Positions 55,220-64,000 of a stretch of DNA of 64,000 bases are shown piece after piece (the stretch's first letter is position 1; every line of letters starts with the position of its first letter). The position numbers and the translations under genes were made by a program. Source of the stretch: Bacteroidota bacterium. GTDB taxonomy: Bacteria > Bacteroidota > Bacteroidia > AKYH767-A > OLB10. Below the pieces are notes generated by a model that saw only the letters and a program-made list of their open reading frames with translations, ran no database searches and was not told the DNA's origin. The stretch lies in assembly GCA_016714535.1 (NCBI GenBank), contig JADKDR010000002.1:248001-312000 (forward strand). Direction: 5' to 3'.

Positions 55220-56764
55220 ATGAATATAAAGAACGACTCGGGCATCGAAATTCAGCAAATCTATACAGAGGAATCGGGCCTGAAGCAAGCAGCCGGAGAA
55301 TTTCCATTTACACGAGGCGTACAAGCGGACATGTACCGTGGTAAATTATGGACCATGCGCCAATACGCAGGGTTTAGTACAGCCGAAGAAAGCAATCAAC
55401 GTTATAAATTTTTACTAAGTCAGGGAACAACCGGGTTGTCGGTAGCATTTGACTTACCAACACAAATAGGGTACGATAGCGACCATGAATTGTCGGATGG
55501 CGAAGTGGGCAAAGCAGGAGTTGCCATTGACTCATTGCGCGACATGGAAATTCTTTTTGATGGAATTCAACTCGAATCAATCACAACATCAATGACCATT
55601 AATGCCACAGCAAGTATTTTACTAAGCATGTATATTGCTCTGGCAAAAAAACAAGGTGCCAACCTTGACAATATTTCGGGCACCATACAAAATGATATAT
55701 TAAAAGAATATGCTGCCCGAGGAACGTATATCTATCCTCCCAAGTCAAGCATGCGTATTATTACCGACATTTTTGAATATTGCAGTAAGGCGTTGCCAAA
55801 ATGGAATACCATTTCTATTTCGGGCTATCACATACGCGAAGCAGGTGCTACAGCAGTGCAGGAACTAGCCTTTACCCTTGCCGATGGCAAGGCATACCTA
55901 AAGGCTGCTATAGACAAAGGTCTCGATATAAATATTTTTGCCCGCAGACTTTCTTTTTTCTTTAATGCTCACAATGATTTTTTTGAAGAGATAGCAAAGT
56001 TTCGCGCAGCGCGCACACTATGGGCCGATATTACAAAAGAGATGGGTGCAACCGATGCGCGGGCGCAAATGTTACGCTTTCACACCCAAACCGGAGGAAG
56101 CACACTTACTGCCCAGCAACCATTGAATAATATTTCGCGTGTAACACTGCAAGCATTGGCGGCAGTATTGGGAGGAACTCAATCGTTGCATACCAACGGA
56201 TTTGACGAAGCACTATCGCTGCCAACTGAAGAGGCCGCGCGCATTGCTTTGCGCACACAACAATTAATTGCTTACGAAAGTGGTGTTACTCAAACGGTTG
56301 ATCCAATGGGTGGCTCGTATTATGTAGAAGCCCTTACCAAAGAAATGGAAAGTAGTGCCAGAGATTATATAAAACGAATAGATGATATGGGTGGTGCAGT
56401 TGCCGCCATAGAAGCAGGATATATACAAAATGAGATTGCTGCCTCTTCGTATCGCTATCAACAAGCCATTGAGCAAAAAGAAAAAATTATTGTTGGCATT
56501 AATAAATTTGCCATAGACGAAAAACCTGCCATGAATGTGTTTACGGTTGACAATACCATCAGGCAAGTACAAATAGAAAAAATCGATAAACTTAAATCAG
56601 AGCGAAACAGTAACGATGTAACAAACACCTTAGCAGCTTTATCACTTGCTTGTATAGATGGCAGTAACCTTATACCTCCAATACTTGCAGCATGCGAAGC
56701 CTACTGTACGCTGGGAGAAATTGCAGATGTGATGCGTGAAGTTTTTGGTGAGTATAAGGGATGA
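55220..56764 (+). CDS. Methylmalonyl-CoA mutase, catalytic chain without B12 domain
   Basis: Interconverts methylmalonyl-CoA and succinyl-CoA with adenosylcobalamin, in propionate metabolism. The 514 residues contain the TIM-barrel substrate domain only: TRGVQADMYRGKLWTMRQYAGF, GLSVAFDLPTQIGYDSDH, MTINATASILLSMYIA and the catalytic histidine H204 in SGYHIREAG are characteristic. It ends after the barrel, without the cobalamin-binding domain (DxHxxG), which must be supplied by another gene not seen here. Such split mutases are known in archaea and several bacteria. A mutase of another acyl-CoA cannot be excluded from sequence. Confidence 0.9.
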   Translation: MNIKNDSGIEIQQIYTEESGLKQAAGEFPFTRGVQADMYRGKLWTMRQYAGFSTAEESNQRYKFLLSQGTTGLSVAFDLPTQIGYDSDHELSDGEVGKAGVAIDSLRDMEILFDGIQLESITTSMTINATASILLSMYIALAKKQGANLDNISGTIQNDILKEYAARGTYIYPPKSSMRIITDIFEYCSKALPKWNTISISGYHIREAGATAVQELAFTLADGKAYLKAAIDKGLDINIFARRLSFFFNAHNDFFEEIAKFRAARTLWADITKEMGATDARAQMLRFHTQTGGSTLTAQQPLNNISRVTLQALAAVLGGTQSLHTNGFDEALSLPTEEAARIALRTQQLIAYESGVTQTVDPMGGSYYVEALTKEMESSARDYIKRIDDMGGAVAAIEAGYIQNEIAASSYRYQQAIEQKEKIIVGINKFAIDEKPAMNVFTVDNTIRQVQIEKIDKLKSERNSNDVTNTLAALSLACIDGSNLIPPILAACEAYCTLGEIADVMREVFGEYKG

Positions 56765-56903
56765 TTTTTCTTGAAAAAAATCCAGACCAAGCTTTTCGTC
56801 CATTAAGTGCTAGTTTCGATATTAGTACATTAAATGCAAATACTTTTTTCATTTAATTAAACGGGATGATAATAGTCATAAATGAATATCCCGGAATAAT
56901 GTA

Positions 56904-56911
56904 TAAGTTTG
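56904..56911 (+). promoter_or_regulatory. Candidate -7 box of the two-component operon
   Basis: TAAGTTTG fits TAnnTTTG and lies 24 bases before ATG 56936. No convincing TTTG at the 19-base distance. Confidence 0.35.
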
Positions 56912-56935
56912 CAATTGTAATATCCTACTCCAGCC

Positions 56936-57568
56936 ATGTTTGAAAATATAAATCTGCTGATAGCTGACGACCACGCCATCATACGTAGGGGTCTAAAATT
57001 CTTAATCGATACTCAGTTCAAAGGTATACCGATTACAGAAACAGATTCATTATCCGGAATATCCCAACTAATTAATGAAAAAAGATTTACGCACTTGATA
57101 CTGGACATGCAGTTGCTTGATGGAAACATTCTTGAAATATTTTCGACTATCAAAAATGAACATCCGGAAGTAAAAACTCTTATTTACAGCATGAGTAGTA
57201 AGGAGGTTTTTGGAAAACGCATGATTGAGTTAGGGGCAGATGGATTTTTAAGTAAAGAGTCATCAGAAACTGATGTCATAAGTGGACTGGATTTATTTTT
57301 TAAAGGGAAAAAGATTTTTTTGAGTATACTCAAGACGAACACACTAAGTGGAAAGTCGAGCAATCCGTTAACCTTATTAAGCGATAGAGAGCTCACCGTA
57401 TTCACTTACCTCATAAAAGGAATGGGAGTAAAAGAAATATCCAATAAACTCAACTTAAAGCCTACTACCGTAGCCACTTTTAAAGCACGTATTTTTGATA
57501 AGCTTGGTGTATCAAATGTGATAGACTTACAGCAGATTGCCGAATTTCATAATATTAAAGGTAGCTGA
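56936..57568 (+). CDS. LuxR/NarL-family response regulator
   Basis: 210 residues. The receiver domain (about 3-120) has the acidic pocket D11-D12, the phospho-acceptor D57 in ILDMQL and the conserved lysine K107 in FLSKESS. The C-terminal LuxR-type helix-turn-helix domain (about 143-205) includes LSDRELTVFTYLIKGMGVKEI and VATFKARIFDKLGV. It should bind DNA after phosphorylation. The histidine kinase gene starts 8 bases downstream, so the pair is almost surely one operon and functional unit. Confidence 0.93.
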   Translation: MFENINLLIADDHAIIRRGLKFLIDTQFKGIPITETDSLSGISQLINEKRFTHLILDMQLLDGNILEIFSTIKNEHPEVKTLIYSMSSKEVFGKRMIELGADGFLSKESSETDVISGLDLFFKGKKIFLSILKTNTLSGKSSNPLTLLSDRELTVFTYLIKGMGVKEISNKLNLKPTTVATFKARIFDKLGVSNVIDLQQIAEFHNIKGS

Positions 57569-57576
57569 ACTACAGA

Positions 57577-60500
57577 ATGCAACGGAGTTTATTTATTTTA
57601 ATATCTGCAATATGCATTCTTATTCAAGCGGCCAAGAGTCAGGCTGATTACACGCTTACTAATTACACTGCTAAAAATGGCCTTCCACAAAATAGTGTGA
57701 AGTCATTAGAAATAGATAGTTCGGGATATTTATGGCTTACTACCGAAGGCGGTGTGGCGCGTTTCGATGGTAAGCGGTTTTCGATATTTGATTCGCGCAA
57801 CACTCCTTTTTTAGTTACTAACCGCTTCATTTCGATAGAGCGCGACTGGCAAAACAATATGTATGTGAATGATGCGCATCGCGGGTTATATAAACTGGAA
57901 TACAACCGGATTGAATTGGTCAACAAAGGTGACCGCTTTAACTATCGGTTTATATTAATGAAAGGTGCCATGCCCTCCTTAAACTTCTACAAACGCATTG
58001 TAATTGATAATTCAGATAGAGTATCGGATTGGGGCTGGTTGGAGCAGCCAGCATATATCCTAACAAAATCGGATTCGCACTTTTATGTATCGGGTAAAAT
58101 TGGTTTAATAGAGTATCGCGACACTTCCATTATAAAAACTCACTATTACCAATCTTTTACACCAACTTATTTTTTCTTACTTAACACATCTATCTATTGC
58201 TGTACCAAAGATGGCTACATTTATTTTTTTGATGAGGCAAAAGGAAAATTCAAATTGTGTTTAATAAACAACCAACCAAAATTAGAATTCTTGCCCAGCG
58301 ATTTTTTCTATTACTACAAATCTTCACTCGCCATTATAAGAAGCGAACGCAAATTATTTAAAATTAAACAGCATGATTTTCCAAATCAACTTCGGGTTGA
58401 TGCTGTTAATTTAACCTTGCCTGATAACACCCGCATAAATGATGTGGAGTATAGCGATGCCAATCATTTTTTTGCTGTTGGCACCGATACCAAGGGACTT
58501 TTAATTTATAAGGAGAAACAGTTTAAATCAATTATCTATCCTACTCCTGAAGAAGGCACTAATAATGCATACTATTGTCAAATGGTGTATGATAGCAATA
58601 CCGTTTATACTAACTGGCAAAGATTTTTTACTGCCAACGGAGGTACTAAGTCTAGTCTTCCACTCTTTGATTTGCATAGCAACTTGTACAAAGACAAAAA
58701 CCAATATATCTGGTACAGGCACAATCAGAAATCTTTCATATACCATATACCATCAGGCAGTAAGAGGCAGTTGCCCTTTTCGCCTAACGAAGCGCCAATG
58801 GTATTTTACGAAGAAGGCGACACCATGTGGATAGCCAATAAAAAAGGAATTGGATATAGCATCAACTATGATTCTATAAAATATGTATATCAGGCCGATT
58901 GGACCATTGAGAATTTAATCCCGTTACAATTACTGAAAATAAACAACCAATTATGGATGAGCAATTGTAATGGACTGCTTACTTATGATATAGCTAATGG
59001 CAAAACGCAATATATACGTGAGTTACAAGACCAATGTGTGCGTAATATTACCCTTGCCGATTCGATGCTCTTGGTTGGGACGTATGGCAATGGATATTAC
59101 GTTATGCTCCATAACAAATTGTTTCGCATTCCGGTTGATGAAAATAATTTTCTTTCGCATGCTCACAGCTTTTTAATTGATAAGAAGAAAAGTCTATGGA
59201 TAACAACAAACAATGGACTTTTTAAAACCACAATCAGTCAACTTGCCAACTATTGCAACGATACAACACAGATTATTTCGTATCACTATTATGGAGAAGA
59301 AGACGGGATTCTGAATACAGAATTTAATGGCGGAGTTATGCAAAATACGGTACGCTTGCCTAATGGCTATGTGTCGCTGTCAAGCATGGATGGACTTGTA
59401 TGGTTTGTTCCTGAACAAACAAGCGCGCCCGTGCAAAACAATCCTTTGCAACTTGACAAGGTTATATTAAATCACAAAGAAGAAATAAAGACACTCAAAG
59501 GAATGCCTGCCGGTGTCGAAAACATTCAATTTGTTTTTAGCTCACCCTACTGGGGAAATAGCGCAAATCAACAGATAGAATATCGCCTGCTGCCTTTTGG
59601 CCGCAAATGGATCAGACTCGAAGAAGGAAATCTGGCAATATCATTTAATAACCTACGATCGAAATCGTATACGCTGGAGCTGCGAAAAATTGCTGACATA
59701 TACAGTAACCGTTATATGACGTTGTCAATACCATTTTCTATAACACCCCATTTTTACGAAAGCAACTGGTTTGCTGTTCTTATGGCCATAATGGCCATGG
59801 GGGTGATTGTGCTTGGTGTAAAAATTTATACTAAAAACATAGAAAACCAAAACCGACTTCTTGAGAAAAATGTTGCCGCACGTACTTTAGAACTCAGCAC
59901 CGCCAACAGCGAGCTAATTAAAATGGTAACCGTAAAGGATAAGTTAATTTCAATTATCTCGCATGAGATTGTTACCCCATTAAAATTTATGAGCCTTGTT
60001 GCACGCACCGGTATGCGTGATACTACCTCCGACAATCAACAGTTGGTTTCGGCACTTAATGATATACAAAACACCTCAGAAAAATTACATGAGAATTCGC
60101 AGAACATCCTGAATTGGATGAAACACCAACACAAAAATATTGTGGTTTCAAAAAGCAATGTATCTGTTGCTGCAATGATAGATACGGTAAGCGAAGCCTT
60201 ATCGGGAATGATTAATGCAAATCAAACAGAAATTATCAATGAAGCATCTTACGATGATCTCATCATTACAGATCCTCATCTATTAAATATTATTCTTAGA
60301 AATTTAATTACCAATGCAGTAAAGTTTACCATAGGCAAACCCATACAGATTACAACTCAAAAAAAAGGTGAGCACTATTTTATTCAAATAAAAGACAAAG
60401 GCAAGGGCATGAATCAAGTTCAATTGTCCCGTCTTCGCGATGTTATAGCTAACAAAAACATTCCGCTTGAGAACCCGATGGAAGGGGCGGGAGGGAATGG

Positions 60501-60612
60501 TCTTGGCTATGTGATAATTGCAGAACTTATTGAACTAATAGGTGCCCGTATAACTATTGAGAGTCAACCGGGGCAGGGCACAACTGCTACTATCGATATA
60601 ACACAACCATAA
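57577..60612 (+). CDS. Two-component propeller sensor histidine kinase (no receiver domain)
   Basis: 1011 residues. A signal segment (FILISAICILIQAAKSQ) is followed by a periplasmic sensor: two-component regulator propeller blades (GLPQNSVKSLEIDSSGYLWLTT) and a Y_Y_Y-type Ig domain near 640-730. One transmembrane helix lies at about 731-752 and a coiled coil at 755-785. The dimerisation/phosphorylation domain has H796 in SHEIVTP, with V in place of the usual R after the glutamate-isoleucine. The ATPase domain has NLITNAVKFT, DKGKGM and GNGLG. There is no fused receiver or DNA-binding domain, unlike most hybrid propeller sensors, which fits its partner regulator being separate. Confidence 0.92.
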   Translation: MQRSLFILISAICILIQAAKSQADYTLTNYTAKNGLPQNSVKSLEIDSSGYLWLTTEGGVARFDGKRFSIFDSRNTPFLVTNRFISIERDWQNNMYVNDAHRGLYKLEYNRIELVNKGDRFNYRFILMKGAMPSLNFYKRIVIDNSDRVSDWGWLEQPAYILTKSDSHFYVSGKIGLIEYRDTSIIKTHYYQSFTPTYFFLLNTSIYCCTKDGYIYFFDEAKGKFKLCLINNQPKLEFLPSDFFYYYKSSLAIIRSERKLFKIKQHDFPNQLRVDAVNLTLPDNTRINDVEYSDANHFFAVGTDTKGLLIYKEKQFKSIIYPTPEEGTNNAYYCQMVYDSNTVYTNWQRFFTANGGTKSSLPLFDLHSNLYKDKNQYIWYRHNQKSFIYHIPSGSKRQLPFSPNEAPMVFYEEGDTMWIANKKGIGYSINYDSIKYVYQADWTIENLIPLQLLKINNQLWMSNCNGLLTYDIANGKTQYIRELQDQCVRNITLADSMLLVGTYGNGYYVMLHNKLFRIPVDENNFLSHAHSFLIDKKKSLWITTNNGLFKTTISQLANYCNDTTQIISYHYYGEEDGILNTEFNGGVMQNTVRLPNGYVSLSSMDGLVWFVPEQTSAPVQNNPLQLDKVILNHKEEIKTLKGMPAGVENIQFVFSSPYWGNSANQQIEYRLLPFGRKWIRLEEGNLAISFNNLRSKSYTLELRKIADIYSNRYMTLSIPFSITPHFYESNWFAVLMAIMAMGVIVLGVKIYTKNIENQNRLLEKNVAARTLELSTANSELIKMVTVKDKLISIISHEIVTPLKFMSLVARTGMRDTTSDNQQLVSALNDIQNTSEKLHENSQNILNWMKHQHKNIVVSKSNVSVAAMIDTVSEALSGMINANQTEIINEASYDDLIITDPHLLNIILRNLITNAVKFTIGKPIQITTQKKGEHYFIQIKDKGKGMNQVQLSRLRDVIANKNIPLENPMEGAGGNGLGYVIIAELIELIGARITIESQPGQGTTATIDITQP

Positions 60613-60675
60613 ATGGATGTATCTTGCAATTTCAACTTCCCACAAAATTAATTCGCTTGAAGTAAATAGATGCAT

Positions 60676-62796
60676 TTACTTTTTTAAGTGATCATCAAGC
60701 CATCTAAAAAATTCTCGTTGCCACAAAATAGAATTTTGTGGTTTGGTTACCCAATGTCCTTCGTCAGGAAAGTATAAGAACCGCGAAGGGATATTGCGCA
60801 ATTGTGCTGCGTTAAAAGCCTCCATACCTTGAGCCAGTGGGACACGATAATCTCTTTCGTTATGTATAATTAAAATGGGGGTATCCCACTTGTCGATATA
60901 ATTAGCAGGATTATACACAGTGTACGACTTGGGTTGTGGTTTCTTCCAATAGGGGCCATCATAATCATTATCTACAAACCAGGTTTCTTCTGTTTGGCCG
61001 TACATACTTATAGTGTTATAAATACCGCAATGAGCAATAAATGCTTTGAAACGTTTATTATGATTGCCTGCAATATAAAACGCACTATAGCCGCCATAGC
61101 TTGCACCAACGCAGCCCAGGCGATTCTTATCTACATATTTTTCTGTTGCAACATCATCAATAGCCGACAACAAATCTGTTATTGCCTGCCCGCCATGTTC
61201 CCCTTGTATGGCATCGTTCCACTCTTCGCCAAAACTTGGTAAGCCTCTGCGATTAGGGGCTACTACAATATAACCCATAGCTGCCATTAATTGAAAATTC
61301 CATCGATAACTAAAAAACTGACTAACCGTACTTTGTGGCCCACCCTGACAATAGAGTAATGCCGGATAGGTTTTTGTACTATCAAAATCGGGAGGGTATA
61401 CTACCCACGTTAACATGCTCTTGCCATCGGTGGTTTTTACCATTCGCTTTTCGGTGCGTGCCAATTTTAATGATTGCAGCAGGGTATTATTTACTCCCGT
61501 TACCTTATTTACTATTCCTGTTTTAATATCTATTTTACAAACCTCGGTAGGCATGCTGTGACTGCACACAGGCGCTATTATCAATGTGTTTTTATCGTCC
61601 CCGCTAATGCTTATATCCTGAATATCATTTCTAACATTAGTTATTTTACGCATGGTGCCGGCATCTTTGCCTGCAAGGCTATACGTTAACACCTGATACG
61701 TTGCTTCCATACCTGCAATAAAATACAGCTTCGTACTTTGTGCATTTACAACTACTTTGGTTACGCTGTAATCAAAGTTAATGAGTAATTCTTTTTTATT
61801 ACCTGTGGCAAGATCATACATCATAAGACGGTTACGGTCGGCTTCATATCCTGCCTTTTCCATACTCAACCAAAAGAGATATTTTCCATTAGGAGAACAC
61901 ACGGGGTCCATATCGTAGCCGGGCATCCCATCGGTAAGATTGCGTGTACTACCACTCGTAATGGTATACTCGTAAATATCGCTATTGGTACTTTTGGTAT
62001 AAGCTGTTCCTTGCAACTTGCGCGATGCGTAATACAGTTTAAGTCCATCGTGCGAAAATGTAATTTGCTCTTCGCCTCCATCAGGTTTTATAGGGCAATC
62101 CCATTTTTCGTTAGGCATAACATCCATGGGAGATCCCGTTATGGCACCCTTATTATATCCTTGAACAAAAACATGTGAGTAGGTATAATCATGCCATACA
62201 TTCCAATGCCTGTACATTAATCCATCAATGATGCGGGCATCCTTTACTTTTGGCAAATCCATATATATTTCGGCAGGGTTCTTATCAAGTTTAACATCGG
62301 CACTATACCAAATATAATTAAGCTGTGGAGAATAGCCAAAACCTGTAACTCCTCCATCAACATTGGTAATCTGCTTTTTGTCAGATCCATCTGCATTCAT
62401 TTCCCATACTTGCGCACTACCATTTGTATCATCAAGATATGCTATACGTTTGCCCCCATCAATAAATTTTGCCGAACTCTCGTTTCCCTTTCCATTGGCC
62501 ACCGCCATGTTGTTGGTGCCATCCATGTTGATGCGGTATATATCGCTGTTCCCCTTATTTTCGTTTATGTCCATGGTACGCAGGTTGTAAATGATGGAAG
62601 CACCATCCGGAGAAAGCCGTGCTTCGCTTACACGCTTTAGCGTTTGAAGCACCTCAGGAGTGAACGCGGTTTGCATCACATCCGTAGCCATAGGCTTAGT
62701 ATGCAAGGTAGTTGATTGCACGTTGCGTGACTTAGTTTGCGCAACTAATATGTTTAACACTGATGCAGCTATTAGTAAGCAAGAAATTTTTTTCAT
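60676..62796 (-). CDS. S9-family peptidase (prolyl oligopeptidase/dipeptidyl peptidase type)
   Basis: 706 residues from ATG 62796. The open frame extends to 62982, but the upstream 62 residues are not signal-like; the chosen start gives a normal signal peptide (ISCLLIAASVLNILVAQ). An N-terminal PD40-type propeller (about 60-430, DSDIYEYTITSGSTRNLTD-like units) is followed by an alpha/beta-hydrolase domain with the catalytic triad S566 (GASYGG), D649 (ERDYRV) and H681 (DEGHW). Periplasmic peptide degradation is the probable role. A 700-residue length is typical for the family. Confidence 0.9.
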   Translation of the reverse strand: MKKISCLLIAASVLNILVAQTKSRNVQSTTLHTKPMATDVMQTAFTPEVLQTLKRVSEARLSPDGASIIYNLRTMDINENKGNSDIYRINMDGTNNMAVANGKGNESSAKFIDGGKRIAYLDDTNGSAQVWEMNADGSDKKQITNVDGGVTGFGYSPQLNYIWYSADVKLDKNPAEIYMDLPKVKDARIIDGLMYRHWNVWHDYTYSHVFVQGYNKGAITGSPMDVMPNEKWDCPIKPDGGEEQITFSHDGLKLYYASRKLQGTAYTKSTNSDIYEYTITSGSTRNLTDGMPGYDMDPVCSPNGKYLFWLSMEKAGYEADRNRLMMYDLATGNKKELLINFDYSVTKVVVNAQSTKLYFIAGMEATYQVLTYSLAGKDAGTMRKITNVRNDIQDISISGDDKNTLIIAPVCSHSMPTEVCKIDIKTGIVNKVTGVNNTLLQSLKLARTEKRMVKTTDGKSMLTWVVYPPDFDSTKTYPALLYCQGGPQSTVSQFFSYRWNFQLMAAMGYIVVAPNRRGLPSFGEEWNDAIQGEHGGQAITDLLSAIDDVATEKYVDKNRLGCVGASYGGYSAFYIAGNHNKRFKAFIAHCGIYNTISMYGQTEETWFVDNDYDGPYWKKPQPKSYTVYNPANYIDKWDTPILIIHNERDYRVPLAQGMEAFNAAQLRNIPSRFLYFPDEGHWVTKPQNSILWQREFFRWLDDHLKK

Positions 62797-63010
62797 TTCA
62801 AAATGATTTAGAATTGTGGCAAATGTGCTAAAAAAAAGAAACGTATTTGCTTGTTTTTTTGCGAATGGGTAAGGTGTCAATTTAAGATATAGCAGAGATG
62901 TTTGTCGCAGGAAATTTTGCCTGTTCCAAATATATATCCTTTCGATGCCAGACTTTTTTTGAAATAAAGAAAAGAGGCACAAGAGATACTGACACGTATG
63001 AATACTATTT

Positions 63011-64000
63011 TTAAGAAGTGTTTCTTACTGCTGCATGCAACTCACAGGTATCAATTAATGGCAGGCTTGTTTTTCGTGCCTTAATTCTGAGCTTAAATCC
63101 TTCAACCAATAAGTACATTACCGGAACTAATATTAAGGTGAGGAAGGTGGCAAACCCAAGCCCAAATATCATTGTCCAGGATAAAGGCCCCCAAAATGCT
63201 ACACTGTCCCCCCCTAAAAAGAAATGTGGGTTAAAGTCGGTAAAGAGTGTAACGAAGTCGATATTTAAGCCTATGGCTAAAGGCACCAAACCTAAAATGG
63301 TGGCAGTAGCCGTAAGTAATACAGGAGTGACACGAGTGCGACCAGCCTCAACTATTGCCGGAAATAATTCCATTCCTTGCTCGCGTAATAAATCAGTAAA
63401 CTCAACTATTAATATTCCATTTCGTACAACAATTCCTGCTAAGGCAACAATTCCTATTCCGGTCATAACAATTACAAAATCCATATTAAAAATAGCAACA
63501 CCTAAAAACACGCCTATCATTGAGAAAATAATTTCGGTAAGAATAATGAGCGATTTGCTTATCGAATTGAACTGCGTTACTAAAATTAAAATAATAAGCA
63601 ACAGAGATATACCCATTGCGTTTCCAAGAAAACTCATGGTTTCTTCCTGCTGTTCAAGTTCGCCACCCATCTTAATGGTTATACCTTCGGGTATCGGATA
63701 ATTTGCAATAGCTGCCTGCACCCTTGCAACCGTTTCATTAGGATTGGCGCCTTCCAGTACATTGGACGAAAGAGTAACGGTTCGCTTTTGATTTTTACGA
63801 ATAATGGCATCGTATGTTTTATTATAATCGATGGTGGTAAATGATGAAATTGGTACTTGCCTAACCATACCACCCATACTCATATCGCGGTAGGTTAATC
63901 TCAAGTTATTCAAAGCATCGAGATTATTTCGTTGCTCTTCTTTGTAACGAATCATAATCGGATAATCTTCGTTACCATCTTTGAATTTACTAGCCTCGCT
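63011..64000 (-). CDS. RND efflux pump permease, C-terminal part (5' end outside window)
   Basis: The inner-membrane pump of an AcrB/HAE1-type tripartite system exporting hydrophobic compounds with proton antiport. The frame is open to the window edge, giving about 329 residues of a protein that normally has over 1000; ATG 63955 is internal. Visible are the end of the second periplasmic loop (IPEGITIKMGGELEQQEET), then the transmembrane segments of the second half, with the GIGIVALAGIVVRNGILIVEF helix and the GRTRVTPVLLTATATILGLVPLA motif. Ends with a short polar tail. The subfamily (multidrug or other) cannot be told from this end. Confidence 0.92.
   Translation of the reverse strand, partial: SEASKFKDGNEDYPIMIRYKEEQRNNLDALNNLRLTYRDMSMGGMVRQVPISSFTTIDYNKTYDAIIRKNQKRTVTLSSNVLEGANPNETVARVQAAIANYPIPEGITIKMGGELEQQEETMSFLGNAMGISLLLIILILVTQFNSISKSLIILTEIIFSMIGVFLGVAIFNMDFVIVMTGIGIVALAGIVVRNGILIVEFTDLLREQGMELFPAIVEAGRTRVTPVLLTATATILGLVPLAIGLNIDFVTLFTDFNPHFFLGGDSVAFWGPLSWTMIFGLGFATFLTLILVPVMYLLVEGFKLRIKARKTSLPLIDTCELHAAVRNTS

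Noticed and set aside
62797..62982. Upstream extension of the S9 peptidase by 62 residues
   Set aside because: The region is not signal-like; ATG 62796 begins a normal signal peptide.
1..64000. tRNA, rRNA, IS elements and prophage
   Set aside because: I looked for T-loop motifs, transposase or integrase-like products and phage structural genes in the gaps and found none.

Overview
The window is a chromosomal segment of a member of the Bacteroidota. The evidence is base composition that is AT-rich throughout, many secreted proteins with type IX secretion (T9SS) C-terminal signals or the gliding-associated CHU_C-type domain, several promoters of the phylum's TTTG-N19-TAnnTTTG form, start codons in A-rich leaders instead of Shine-Dalgarno sites, and phylum-typical families (DUF4468, two-component propeller sensor, TonB C-terminal protein). 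I cannot place it more precisely from sequence alone; menaquinone, lipid A and propionate genes fit a free-living or environmental gliding-type lineage.

Layout. 1-5.9 kb: end of pyruvate kinase, then rimP-nusA-infB (infB carries a one-base frameshift). 6.1-8.6 kb: a D,D-carboxypeptidase with three LysM domains and a DUF4468 protein. 9.1-19.1 kb: three adjacent T9SS cargo genes; the first is a very large metalloprotease/SprB/PKD/beta-helix protein cut into two ORFs by a G/C-only block that is almost certainly an assembly or sequencing artefact. 19.3-30.6 kb: amidohydrolase, a glycine-rich T9SS type-B adhesin, lpxD, a TMTC-like TPR membrane protein, exonuclease III, asd and an acyl-CoA thioesterase. 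30.8-39.2 kb: scpA, a flippase-like membrane protein, an Ig/DNRLRE T9SS protein, rsmI and an MltD-type lytic transglycosylase. 39.5-53.5 kb: two more secreted proteins, an ABCG-like transporter with an N-terminal TerB-like extension, lipoproteins, a TonB C-terminal protein, a T9SS propeller protein paired with a JmjC-like cupin, and a TPR protein. 54.7-64 kb: a DUF7935-type protein with a methylmalonyl-CoA mutase large chain, a LuxR-type response regulator with a propeller histidine kinase, an S9 prolyl-oligopeptidase-family peptidase and the end of an RND efflux pump.

Working together. Seven gene products carry T9SS sorting signals but no T9SS core component lies here, so the cargo is scattered among housekeeping genes. 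The LysM carboxypeptidase and the LysM lytic transglycosylase share the same cell-wall targeting design. The kinase/regulator pair is transcribed as a unit and could respond to an extracellular signal, but its targets are not visible.

The most consequential observations concern sequence integrity: the G/C block at 12.84-13.15 kb, a 13-C run at 9.22 kb, the infB frameshift, a possible ABC-ATPase 5' stub at 20.64 kb, and a small ORF broken by a 4-base tandem duplication at 53.7 kb. I found no CRISPR array, rRNA, tRNA, insertion sequence or prophage, and no gene cluster that I would confidently call a new biological system.
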